A program made the position numbers and the translations under genes. Below are positions 5,947-14,243 of a stretch of DNA of 64,000 nt, piece after piece. The number at the start of each line of letters is the position of its first letter. Position 1 is the first letter of the stretch. The notes below the pieces were generated by a model that made no database searches, was not told the DNA's origin, and saw only the letters and a program-made list of their open reading frames with translations. This DNA comes from Bacteroidota bacterium (lineage in GTDB: Bacteria; Bacteroidota; Bacteroidia; Chitinophagales; Saprospiraceae): positions 1 to 64,000 of the forward strand of contig CAUJDW010000093.1 of NCBI GenBank assembly GCA_963169455.1, written 5' to 3'.

Positions 5947-8793
5947 TTACCGGAACAAGATACCCAGGTGGGCCGCCAGGAAGCGGCTTTTGGCTTCGTC
6001 CCTCGGGTCGTGGTAATCCAGGCCGGCGCTGAGGTACAACTCGGAGTTGATTTGCGTCATGCAGCCGATGCCGGCATTCCAGCCGTAGGTATCGGTATTG
6101 CTCTTATCGCGGTAAACGCCCGGGCCGGCCTGCAGGTAGGGCTTCATGTTGAAAGGCCGCGGCAGGATAACCTGGGCGTTGAGGTTGGCGTGCCAGAAGC
6201 GCGGGTGCGCCAGGCCGGTATTGATCTCGGCCGTGAACTGGCTGATGCCCAGCATCAGCTTCAGGTTCAGGTTGTCCTTCAGGCGGTACGTCAGGTCGGC
6301 ATGGGCGTGGATGTTGGCGTCGGACACCTCATCGAGGGCGTCCAGCGGGTGGGCGGAGCCGGCATGGGCGCTGATCCACAACCTGCGCCCCGAGCTGGCG
6401 GCGCCGATCCTGTTGTCGGGGTCCAGCCCGTCGATGATGCCGTCGTTGTCGGAATCGGTGTCACGGTGGTCGTCGATGCCGTCCTTGTCGGTATCCCGCG
6501 TGCCTTCCACTGAATCGGGCACGTCATCGCCGTCGCTGTCGCTGTCCTGGAAGGACGGCAGCCCATCGCCATCGGGGTCATCATAACCGTCCAGGCTGTT
6601 GGGGATGCCGTCGCCGTCGCAATCATCCGTATTGCAGGGCGGCGTTCCGTCGCCTGTCAGGATAAAGGCTGTGGTGGTGGTGCGGCTGAAAGGCTCCACG
6701 CTGATGGGCAGGGTCTCCGGCCCGCTGAAGATGGGCTCGCCCGGCATCAGGGTGGCCCCGGCGGAGACGTCGCAACGCACCTCCACCTCGTAAACGCCAT
6801 TGGAGGTAAACTGATTGAAGTTAGCCGAAACGGCGCGGGTGTAGGGGTCGGTGGAAAAAGTCAGGGGCGCGAAAGAGCCGTCGGGGCGTTTTACCCTGCC
6901 GGAATAAGCCACCCCGCCCTCCAGGGCTGCTCCATAGGTAGCCTTGGCGGAGATCACCACTTCCCCTGCCGGGTTGGCAATGCGCGGGCGGGCGTCGATC
7001 ATCAGGTCGGGCAGGGGGTTCTCAGCATGGGCAGCCACGTAGGTGGACTGCGGCAGGCCGTTGCCCGAAGACATAGCAAGCACCCAGCGCCCGGCGCTCG
7101 GGTTGTCGAGGCGGATCAGGATGTAATAAGGGTCTGTCGAAAGCACATCCTTGTCATTCCGGGTAAACTCTTCGCCATTGGGCCCGCGCAGGCTGAAGTC
7201 GGGCTGCCAGGTATTCACCCGGCTGTGGCGGGTGGAGAGGATGACGTCCAGGCGGCCGGAGAAGGGCTCCACATCAAAACCCACCGTATCCACCAGCGGC
7301 AGGGTTCCCTGCTGCGGGGCGTTGAAAAGGATCACATCGTCATTGTCCGTTTTGCGGCCCCGGACTGCCATGGGCGTGCGGGGCAGGTTCAGGCTTTCCC
7401 CGCGGGAGCGGGCGGCCAGTTCGAAGTAAATGGCCGGCAGTTCATCGCCGACGGGCGCGTCGAGCATCACCGCGCCGGTAGAGGAGGCGATATCCGCCAG
7501 CAGGCTGCGGTCGGCGGCGTCGCCGACGGGGATGGTGAAAATGCGGACGCCCATGCTGCGCAGGATTTGAGCGGCGGTTTCGGGGTCGGCGCCGCTGTTG
7601 TTCTGCCCGTCAGAGAGCAGGAAAGCCGTGCGGGTGCGCCCGGCTGCCTCTACCGCCTGAAAGGGGAAAATAGCGGCATTGAGGGCGGTGCCGATGGCCG
7701 TCATGCCCCCCAGGGTAAGATTGTCCACCTGGGTTTTGAAGGGGTCGCGATCGGCCAGCGGCAGGTCGGCCAGGTTGCGCACCAGGGCGGGGTTGTGGTC
7801 AAAAGACACCAGCCCCATCTGCGGCAGCGGCATGCCGTTGCCGGCGCGCAGGTCGATCAGGGCGCGGGCGGCGGCCTTGGCAAAGTCAAGCCGAGTCTGG
7901 CTGTTGGGGTCGCTGCCGTTGATGCGGCTGCCCATGCTGCCCGAGCGGTCGATAAAGAGCATGACCTGGTCGCTGCCCACGATATCCTCTATGATGGTGG
8001 GCGCGCCGCAATTGGCAGGCGGGTTGGCGTTGGGCAATCCGGCTGGCGGTGTGATCTGCGCCGGATAATTCTGGTCGAGGATCTCCCAGGCCGAGCGGCC
8101 ATTGTGCATCAGGCTGTGCTGGGTCGCTTCGAAGCGGTTCGTCGCCGAGTTCCAGTTGAGGTTGCAGTCGGCAGCGGCGCAGACGCCCATGCCTGCGCAG
8201 GTTTCAACCGTAGGGCAGCCCGTGTTGTCGCCCCGCAGGGGGTCGTGGTTGCCCGCCACGCAGAATTCCGACTGCCCGCCCGACTGCATCATCAGGTTAT
8301 CGCCGGCAGCGTCGAAGCAGGGGCCGATGCCACAGGGGCCGCCCCAGCGGCATTGTTCGTTGTACTCATCGCCCAGCCCGAAAGCCAGGTGCGCCAGCTC
8401 GTGCGCTATGGTGCCGCCGGTGATGCCACCCTGAAAGAGGGTGATGTGGTGCCCCAGAGTGCCGAAGCTGGACCCGTTGAGGAAAAAGGACACCCCCGAG
8501 CGGCCGCCTTCGGCATAGACCCAGATATCGGCCTGGTCTTCCTGGGCCCCTCCGGCCGTCAGGCGGATCGTGCCGAAGCGTAGCTGCCCGTCGGTGGCGT
8601 CGCAGATGATGTCGTTGGCCTGCTGCAACATTGCCCGCATATTCGCGATGTCGGCCGCAGTTGGCGGGTAGCGGAAGTTCACGCTGAAGTCCATAGTGCC
8701 GTCGGCATTGATCCGGCCGGTTCCGGCTTGCAAGGGCAGGGCCCCGCTCAGCAGGGCCGCAAGAAACAGGATAAAAAACACTGCTCGTTTCAT
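5947..8793 (-). CDS. CLCA-like metalloprotease/VWA protein with TSP3 repeats and C-terminal beta-barrel
   Basis: The ATG at 8793 begins a signal peptide (MKRAVFFILFLAALLSGALP); the longer frame to 8949 adds 52 implausible residues from a palindromic element. The protein is 948 residues. Residues 131-147 read HELAHLAFGLGDEYNEQ, an HExxH zinc site followed by DE as in CLCA (chloride-channel-accessory) proteases. A Cys-rich segment follows. A von Willebrand A domain then begins near 277, with MIDAS residues IDRSGSMGS (281-289). After beta-rich modules come acidic DxDxDG thrombospondin type 3 repeats at about 720-798. The last 150 residues look like an outer-membrane beta-barrel. The combination implies a calcium-binding surface protease or adhesin. 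Substrate and any self-cleavage are unknown. No T9SS domain is visible. Confidence 0.8.
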   Translation of the reverse strand: MKRAVFFILFLAALLSGALPLQAGTGRINADGTMDFSVNFRYPPTAADIANMRAMLQQANDIICDATDGQLRFGTIRLTAGGAQEDQADIWVYAEGGRSGVSFFLNGSSFGTLGHHITLFQGGITGGTIAHELAHLAFGLGDEYNEQCRWGGPCGIGPCFDAAGDNLMMQSGGQSEFCVAGNHDPLRGDNTGCPTVETCAGMGVCAAADCNLNWNSATNRFEATQHSLMHNGRSAWEILDQNYPAQITPPAGLPNANPPANCGAPTIIEDIVGSDQVMLFIDRSGSMGSRINGSDPNSQTRLDFAKAAARALIDLRAGNGMPLPQMGLVSFDHNPALVRNLADLPLADRDPFKTQVDNLTLGGMTAIGTALNAAIFPFQAVEAAGRTRTAFLLSDGQNNSGADPETAAQILRSMGVRIFTIPVGDAADRSLLADIASSTGAVMLDAPVGDELPAIYFELAARSRGESLNLPRTPMAVRGRKTDNDDVILFNAPQQGTLPLVDTVGFDVEPFSGRLDVILSTRHSRVNTWQPDFSLRGPNGEEFTRNDKDVLSTDPYYILIRLDNPSAGRWVLAMSSGNGLPQSTYVAAHAENPLPDLMIDARPRIANPAGEVVISAKATYGAALEGGVAYSGRVKRPDGSFAPLTFSTDPYTRAVSANFNQFTSNGVYEVEVRCDVSAGATLMPGEPIFSGPETLPISVEPFSRTTTTAFILTGDGTPPCNTDDCDGDGIPNSLDGYDDPDGDGLPSFQDSDSDGDDVPDSVEGTRDTDKDGIDDHRDTDSDNDGIIDGLDPDNRIGAASSGRRLWISAHAGSAHPLDALDEVSDANIHAHADLTYRLKDNLNLKLMLGISQFTAEINTGLAHPRFWHANLNAQVILPRPFNMKPYLQAGPGVYRDKSNTDTYGWNAGIGCMTQINSELYLSAGLDYHDPRDEAKSRFLAAHLGILFR

Positions 8794-8835
8794 TGCTTTG
8801 GTTTTTTGGTAAAAAATCTGCCGCGCCGAGCCTGA

Positions 8836-8997
8836 GAGTATGTTTGGAGGCCGGATTTGAAAGCGAAAAGTGTCAATTTTTCGGTGAGACAAGGCGCTTT
8901 TCGAAGGGCGTACCCTGAGGGACGGCCAAGAAAAGCAACGCAGTATCACCGAAAAAGTGGCCTATTTTAGCTCAAAGGCTGGCCTCCAAACATGCTC
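8836..8997. repeat. Long imperfect palindromic element
   Basis: Arms at 8836-8887 and 8946-8997 are inverted repeats. The outer 17 bp (gagtatgtttggaggcc versus ggcctccaaacatgctc) pair with one mismatch, and the inner ends pair as TCGGTGA/TCACCGA. About 58 nt separate the arms. This fills the gap between the CLCA-like gene and the TonB-receptor gene. It could be a MITE or a large transcript hairpin. Confidence 0.65.
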
Positions 8998-9065
8998 TGA
9001 AGTCGGCGCTGTTTATTGGTGGGGGGAAATGGGCTTTCGTTACGGGATGGGGCAAGGTTTTTTTT

Positions 9066-9101
9066 CTAGCGATGGCATCGCTTAAGGGATGCCATCGCTA
9101 G
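9066..9101 (-). terminator. Perfect 14-bp hairpin over the TonB-receptor stop codon
   Basis: The arms ctagcgatggcatc (9066-9079) and gatgccatcgctag (9088-9101) pair perfectly around an 8-nt loop. The right arm contains the stop codon of the receptor gene. On the minus strand an A-run, not a T-run, follows, so it is not a classical intrinsic terminator. It may only protect the transcript end. Confidence 0.4.
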
Positions 9102-11365
9102 AAGCGCGCCCCCACCCCCACCCACACGCTCCTTCCCGGCCCGTCGATGCCGGAGCCGTGGAAGCGGTAGGCTTCGTCCAGCAGGTTTTGCAGGCCGGCG
9201 TGGAGGTGGAAGCGGCGGAAGCGATAGCCGCCCCGGAGGTTCACCACCTCCCAGGCCGGCGTGCCGCCGGGATTGATGCGGTGGTCGGAGAGGTCGCCGG
9301 GGGCGAGGCGGCCCTGCCGGCCGGCGAAGAGCAGCTCGGCCTGGCCGAACCAGCCCCTGTTTTGTTCGTATGTCAGCGCCAGCCGCCCGAACTTCGGGGG
9401 GATGCGGCGCATGGGGGTATCGGCGCTGGTGTTGTGCCCGAAGGTGGAGGTAAAGTTGACGGCCGCCGACAGGCCTTCCGACAGGCGGTATATCAGCTCC
9501 AGCTCGTAGCCCTCGATGAAGGATTCTTCGATGTTTTCCTTTTTATAGACGTCCTCCCCGTTATAGGTGGGCTGCCCCTGATAGCTGGCCGGCACGCGGG
9601 CGATGAGGTTGGACAGCCAGGCCCGGTAGAGGGCCAGCCCGCCGGCCAGCCGCCCGCTTGTGAGCTTGTAACCTGCCTCTGCCGTCAGGCTCCGCTCCGG
9701 CGACAAGCCCTGGCTGGGGACTTCGATACCGAAATCGAAGGAGCCGAAACTGCTCAGGTCGTTGATGTTCGGGCTGCGGAAGCCGGTGTTCAGGGAAGCT
9801 GAAATGGCGTGCCTGTCGTTGAGGCGGTAGGTGGCGGCGGCATTGCCCACCAGGGCGGAAGGGCTGATGCGGGTGTCGCCGAAAGTGGGGTCTTCAATCG
9901 CAATGCGGAAGGCATTGTAGCGCAGGCCCAGCCGGAGGCTGAGCTGCTCCCAGGCGATGGTATGGGCCGTAAAGGCGGCGGCGCTGGCCTGCCGGGCGCC
10001 GTCGGGGTACAGCCCGCGCAGCATGCTTGCCGCTCCGCTTTCCTGGTCCACATCGCGGGCCTGGCTGCCCACCTTGTCGGCGTAAAATTCGAGCCCGGAG
10101 ATGGCGGACCAGCGGGCGCCGAAGCGGGAATGCACTTCCACCGACAGCCCCAGCACGCGCACATCGTCCTCTTCTTCGCGCTTCAGCTTGCTGCCGGTTT
10201 TCTGCGACTGCCGCCCTTCCAGCGATTGCTGCGCGGAGGCGGTTATCTGAAACTGCTGCATCCAGGGGCTGCCGCCCTGCAGTTGCAGGCGCGCATAGCC
10301 CAGCTGCAGGTTCTGGGGGCTGAACTGTGACAACTGAAAGCCGCGCTGCGCCACCTGGTCGTAGCGGCCCACACCGGCCTGGAACAGCCCGTTGTAGGCC
10401 AGGGTGAGCAGGGCGCGCCGCCCCACCTTTGCCAGGGCCTTGAAGCCGGCGGCCATCTCGCGGTAGGCGGAAGGGGCCTGAAGGCCCAGGCTCCCGCCCG
10501 CGTACATGTCGCCGAAGTTGCGGTAGCTGAAACCCGCCCGCATGGCCTGCTTCTCGCCGGAGAGCTCCAGGGCGGCGCGCCCGCTCTGCTCCATATCGCG
10601 GCTCACCCAGCGGGCCAGCGCTTCGGGGCGCCAGCGCCAGCCGCCCGGCGAGAAGGCCGGGTTCTTCGTCAGCACCTGTATGGCGCCGCCCAGGGCGTCG
10701 CTGCCGTGCAGCACCGACCCGCCGCCACGCTGCACTTCCACCTGCTCCACATTCAGCACATCGATGGTGTTGAAGTACTGGTTGGGGCCGTAGCGGTAAG
10801 TGGAATTGTTAAGCCTGATGCCGTCCAGTAACAGCAGCACCTGGTTGCCGGTGAGGCCCCGCACGAAGGGGGAGCCGCCGCCGTGGTTGGTCTTCTGCAT
10901 CCACACGCCTGCCGTGCCCATGAGGGCCTCGGGCATGGCGCGCGCGCCGCTGCGCGCTATCTCCGATGCCGTCAGGACCGAAATGGCTTCCGGCGCTAGG
11001 AACTGGTGCTCGGGGCTCCGGCGGGCCGTCACAACCACCGCGGCGTTCAACAACTGCGCGGCGGGCCGGAGCTCCAGAACGCCGATATCGGCAACCGCCC
11101 CTTCCTTAACTTCCACCTCCCGCCACAGGGCTTCATAGCCGATGTGGGAAAAAATGAGGCGATAGCGGCCGGGTGCAGATAGCAGAAGGGAAAAACGGCC
11201 CTCCACATCGCTCGCCGCTCCGGCCAGCGCGCCTTCCGGCACGATATTCACCCCAGGCATGGGCTCCAGGCTGCCTCCATCGACAACGCGGCCGGTAATG
11301 GACTGGGCCCGGGCATGAATGCCCAAAGGCAGCAGGAAAATGAGGGTGAGGATTGAAATCTTCAT
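9098..11365 (-). CDS. TonB-dependent outer-membrane receptor
   Basis: The start is taken at the ATG at 11365, which begins a signal peptide (MKISILTLIFLLPLGIHARA); the frame extends to 11401 without signal-like character. The 755-residue protein has a carboxypeptidase-regulatory-like domain at about 22-105 (GRVVDGG, then GRFSLLLSAPGRYRLIFSHI). A plug domain at about 110-240 contains SPFVRGLTGNQVLLLLDGIR and the block VEVQRGGGSVLHGSDALGGA. A 22-strand-type barrel ends in a terminal aromatic (VGVGARF). It imports a ligand across the outer membrane using TonB energy. Its layout resembles catecholate siderophore or haem receptors, but the ligand is not determined. It lies 83 bp downstream of the YncE/phosphatase lipoprotein and may belong to the same transcript. 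Confidence 0.88.
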   Translation of the reverse strand: MKISILTLIFLLPLGIHARAQSITGRVVDGGSLEPMPGVNIVPEGALAGAASDVEGRFSLLLSAPGRYRLIFSHIGYEALWREVEVKEGAVADIGVLELRPAAQLLNAAVVVTARRSPEHQFLAPEAISVLTASEIARSGARAMPEALMGTAGVWMQKTNHGGGSPFVRGLTGNQVLLLLDGIRLNNSTYRYGPNQYFNTIDVLNVEQVEVQRGGGSVLHGSDALGGAIQVLTKNPAFSPGGWRWRPEALARWVSRDMEQSGRAALELSGEKQAMRAGFSYRNFGDMYAGGSLGLQAPSAYREMAAGFKALAKVGRRALLTLAYNGLFQAGVGRYDQVAQRGFQLSQFSPQNLQLGYARLQLQGGSPWMQQFQITASAQQSLEGRQSQKTGSKLKREEEDDVRVLGLSVEVHSRFGARWSAISGLEFYADKVGSQARDVDQESGAASMLRGLYPDGARQASAAAFTAHTIAWEQLSLRLGLRYNAFRIAIEDPTFGDTRISPSALVGNAAATYRLNDRHAISASLNTGFRSPNINDLSSFGSFDFGIEVPSQGLSPERSLTAEAGYKLTSGRLAGGLALYRAWLSNLIARVPASYQGQPTYNGEDVYKKENIEESFIEGYELELIYRLSEGLSAAVNFTSTFGHNTSADTPMRRIPPKFGRLALTYEQNRGWFGQAELLFAGRQGRLAPGDLSDHRINPGGTPAWEVVNLRGGYRFRRFHLHAGLQNLLDEAYRFHGSGIDGPGRSVWVGVGARF

Positions 11366-11448
11366 GCTTCGTTTTTGGAACGTGGGCCTAAAGCCCCGCA
11401 AACCCGGCTGTTTTTATCCCGCTTGAGGGCCTATGCCCGTGTTCCGGG

Positions 11449-14193
11449 CTACTCCCAATTCTCCTGAATGTACTCCACATCGTCCATGGCCGGCCCCTGC
11501 TGCAGGCTTTGCCAGTCGAAAGCCTCGTGCAGGGGGCCATAGGCTTTTTCCGGGTCGAACAGGCGGGGGTCGGGGGTTATGGCCTGATAGGGGGTGAAAT
11601 CGGGAGTTGCCGAAAACAGAGCCCCCATGTCGGTGGCGCCGGCGTCGTACTGGTTCAAATAGGGGATGCCCAGGATGTGCCAGAAAGTTTTGAAAATGCT
11701 GCCGAAGCTGTAATGGGTAGTGGCCACCTGCCCCTTGTTGGCGTATGGGGAGATCACCATCAGCAGGCTGCGGTGGGCGTCAATGTGGTCGACGCCGCCC
11801 TGGGCGTCGTCTTCGGTGACGACGATAGCCATGCTCTTCCAGTAGGGCGTCCGGGAGAGGAATTCTACGATGCGCCCCAGGGCCAGGTCGTTATCGGCCA
11901 TATAACTTTCCCGGAAGGGGAAACCTGCTTCGGGCCGCTCGCCGGCGCCGTGGTCGTTGCTGATGATGATGGTTACCATCGGCGGCATGGTGTCCTTGCC
12001 GGACAGCCACTTCTCCTTGAATTCCTGCTCGAACTGATCGACGCGGTACTGGTCGGGAATGGCCATGTTGTAGGTTGGGAAGCGCTTTGAACTGTTCTCG
12101 TACAGGGCCTGGGTGACCGGGTAATTGATGGCGTAGCCATAGCCCTTATAAGCCAGATCATCGGAAAGGTGGGGGGCGAACATGAGCCCGCAGCCGAAGT
12201 TGTAAAAGCCGACTTTGTGGCGGGCCAGATGGTCCCACAGCGAGCCGGCCTCGTTGTAGTCTTCCGGGTAGATGGCGCCGGAGGCGCCTTCGAAGGCCAG
12301 GTTCCCGGGCGCTTTGGAATCCCAGCGCATGCTGCGGTTGCCGCCGTAGGCCGCCGCGACGCTGCTCTCGACCCATTCGTTGGGATAGGTGCAGGCCAGC
12401 CAGCGGTGCCCGTCGGCAGAGACGTCGGAATCGACGTAGAAGTTGTCGGCCATGGCGAAACGCTCCGCCATAGCCAGGTGGTTGGGCATGACTGTCACGC
12501 TGTCGAGCGACCTGGCGCCCGCCTGGTTGCGGAAGGATGCGTGGTAGCCGTAGCGAGCCAGGGCGGCCTCTCCCCTGCCCTTTTGCAACTGGCCGAAGAC
12601 CTCGTCGTAGGTGCGGTTTTCTTTGGAAATGAAAACGATGTGGCGGATGGGGCTCTGCCGCTCGCCGGGATAAACGGGGATGGGATGCCCGGCGGGGCGG
12701 CGGGCAGCGGCGGCGGCCGCATTTTCAAAGGCGAAATTGTTGTCCAGCACCTTTTGCGTCAGTTTTTTCAGCTCTTTGTCGGTGGGAACGTCCATCACGC
12801 AAACGCTGCCTTTCATCAGGCCTCCGATGTAGCTGCCTTCCGGGCCGGGCTCGAAAGTGGAGCCGCCGTTGGGGCCGCTGCCGAATCCCTTGGCATTGGC
12901 CACCACCAGCTTTTTGCCGTCGGGCGTAACTTTGAGTTTGGAAGGAAACCAGCCGGCAGGGATGTGGCCCTTAACTTCCAGGCTGCCTACATCGATCACC
13001 GCCACAGCATTGATGCCGGCTTCGGCCACATACAGCCGCCTGCCGTCGGGCGAGAGGGCCAAGCCGAATGGGATGACGCCCCGCAGATTGCCCAGCCTGC
13101 CGTCGGGCCGCAGCCAGATGGTGTGCGCCACCGTATCGGTTTCGGTGCTGATTACCGAAATGCAGTCGTTGTTGCCGTTGCTGACGAAGACGTACTTGTC
13201 GGTAGCCACCACGGAATTGGGGCTTGCGCCGCCCACCGCGGGAATGTCCTCTATCTTTTCACCGACCAGGATGCCGGTCTTGACTTTGGCCGCCACCTTG
13301 TTCTGCTCCAGGTCCACTGCCCATACCGAGAAGGATTCGGGCCCATTCGGATCACCCAGCCCCGGCACGCTGAAGCTGTCCGTCCGGATGCCCCGGATGG
13401 ATTCCTCCGACAGATAGGCGAAGGGGGGGAAATCCAGGGCGGTGGCTTCGGGCTTTTGTTTGTCGAAAGAAGGGAGCCAACTGTATTCGTACATGCCCAC
13501 ATTGGCCACATAGGCCGTCTTTTCATCGGGCGAAAGGGTGATGCCGAAGGGGTAGCGCCCTACCGGCACGTTGGCCAGGAGCTTCTTCTGTTCCGCATCC
13601 ACCACGATCATGCGGAAGTTGATCTGGTCAACGGCGTACAGCCGCCGGCCGTCCCGGCTCAGCACCATGTCGCCGATGTACCCGTGGGTGAAATCGACGG
13701 TGTCGTTTTTCTGGCTGCAGGAAATAGAGTCCAGCTTCGCGCCGTCGGCCAGGCGGAAGCGGTAGATGCAGTTCTCCTGCCCGCCGGCGACGTAAACCAC
13801 CTGGTTGTCGGGGGACACGGCCAGCCCCATGAACACGGCGCCGAGCACGCCCTTATCGGTGCGGGCGCCTTCCGGGATTTGCTGCACCTGCGGATTGCCT
13901 GACTGCAGGCCACGGATGATGGATATGGATAAGGGGCTGGTGCCCGAATTGGCGGTAATGGCGGCGTCGCCGTCCGGGCTCAGCACCAGCCCGAAGGGAT
14001 GGGGCGCCACCATGATGGTTTGCCCGTAAGGCGTGATCAGGCGGCCATTGGGCAGCACCGTCTCTCCCGCCCTGTCGATCTGCGTGAGGCGCTCGCCGGC
14101 AGGGGCGTTTACAAGCCAGGGGCCTTCGGGTTTGGGGGCGCAGCGAAAGAGGAACAGGGCCGAAACGGCCAGGAGGAGGAGCTGGTTTTTCAT
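11449..14193 (-). CDS. YncE-like beta-propeller / phosphoesterase fusion lipoprotein
   Basis: The 914-residue protein starts with a lipoprotein signal (LFLFRC, Cys18). Residues about 30-450 form YVTN-type beta-propeller blades, shown by LSPDEKTAYVANVG, LSPDGRRLYVAEAG and VTPDGKKLVVANAKG. The C-terminal half is a phosphoesterase-family alkaline-phosphatase-fold domain with SKENRTYDEVFGQL (about 520), NFYVDSDVSADGHRW, ISNDHGAGERPEAG, VVTEDDAQGGVDHIDAHRS and PYANKG. These are the metal-site blocks of phospholipase-C-like/acid-phosphatase relatives. It probably hydrolyses phosphate esters at the cell surface or periplasm. It sits between a metallophosphoesterase and a TonB receptor, downstream of SusCD, with gaps of 50 and 83 bp that suggest co-transcription. 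Confidence 0.88.
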   Translation of the reverse strand: MKNQLLLLAVSALFLFRCAPKPEGPWLVNAPAGERLTQIDRAGETVLPNGRLITPYGQTIMVAPHPFGLVLSPDGDAAITANSGTSPLSISIIRGLQSGNPQVQQIPEGARTDKGVLGAVFMGLAVSPDNQVVYVAGGQENCIYRFRLADGAKLDSISCSQKNDTVDFTHGYIGDMVLSRDGRRLYAVDQINFRMIVVDAEQKKLLANVPVGRYPFGITLSPDEKTAYVANVGMYEYSWLPSFDKQKPEATALDFPPFAYLSEESIRGIRTDSFSVPGLGDPNGPESFSVWAVDLEQNKVAAKVKTGILVGEKIEDIPAVGGASPNSVVATDKYVFVSNGNNDCISVISTETDTVAHTIWLRPDGRLGNLRGVIPFGLALSPDGRRLYVAEAGINAVAVIDVGSLEVKGHIPAGWFPSKLKVTPDGKKLVVANAKGFGSGPNGGSTFEPGPEGSYIGGLMKGSVCVMDVPTDKELKKLTQKVLDNNFAFENAAAAAARRPAGHPIPVYPGERQSPIRHIVFISKENRTYDEVFGQLQKGRGEAALARYGYHASFRNQAGARSLDSVTVMPNHLAMAERFAMADNFYVDSDVSADGHRWLACTYPNEWVESSVAAAYGGNRSMRWDSKAPGNLAFEGASGAIYPEDYNEAGSLWDHLARHKVGFYNFGCGLMFAPHLSDDLAYKGYGYAINYPVTQALYENSSKRFPTYNMAIPDQYRVDQFEQEFKEKWLSGKDTMPPMVTIIISNDHGAGERPEAGFPFRESYMADNDLALGRIVEFLSRTPYWKSMAIVVTEDDAQGGVDHIDAHRSLLMVISPYANKGQVATTHYSFGSIFKTFWHILGIPYLNQYDAGATDMGALFSATPDFTPYQAITPDPRLFDPEKAYGPLHEAFDWQSLQQGPAMDDVEYIQENWE

Positions 14194-14243
14194 GTTTTTT
14201 GTTGTTTACAGGGGCCGCAGGCCCGCGTTCCAATATCCGCAAT

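Noticed and set aside
9066-9101. Classical rho-independent terminator for the TonB-receptor gene.
   Set aside because: The hairpin is perfect, but on the minus strand it is followed by an A-run instead of a T-run, so only a generic hairpin is claimed.
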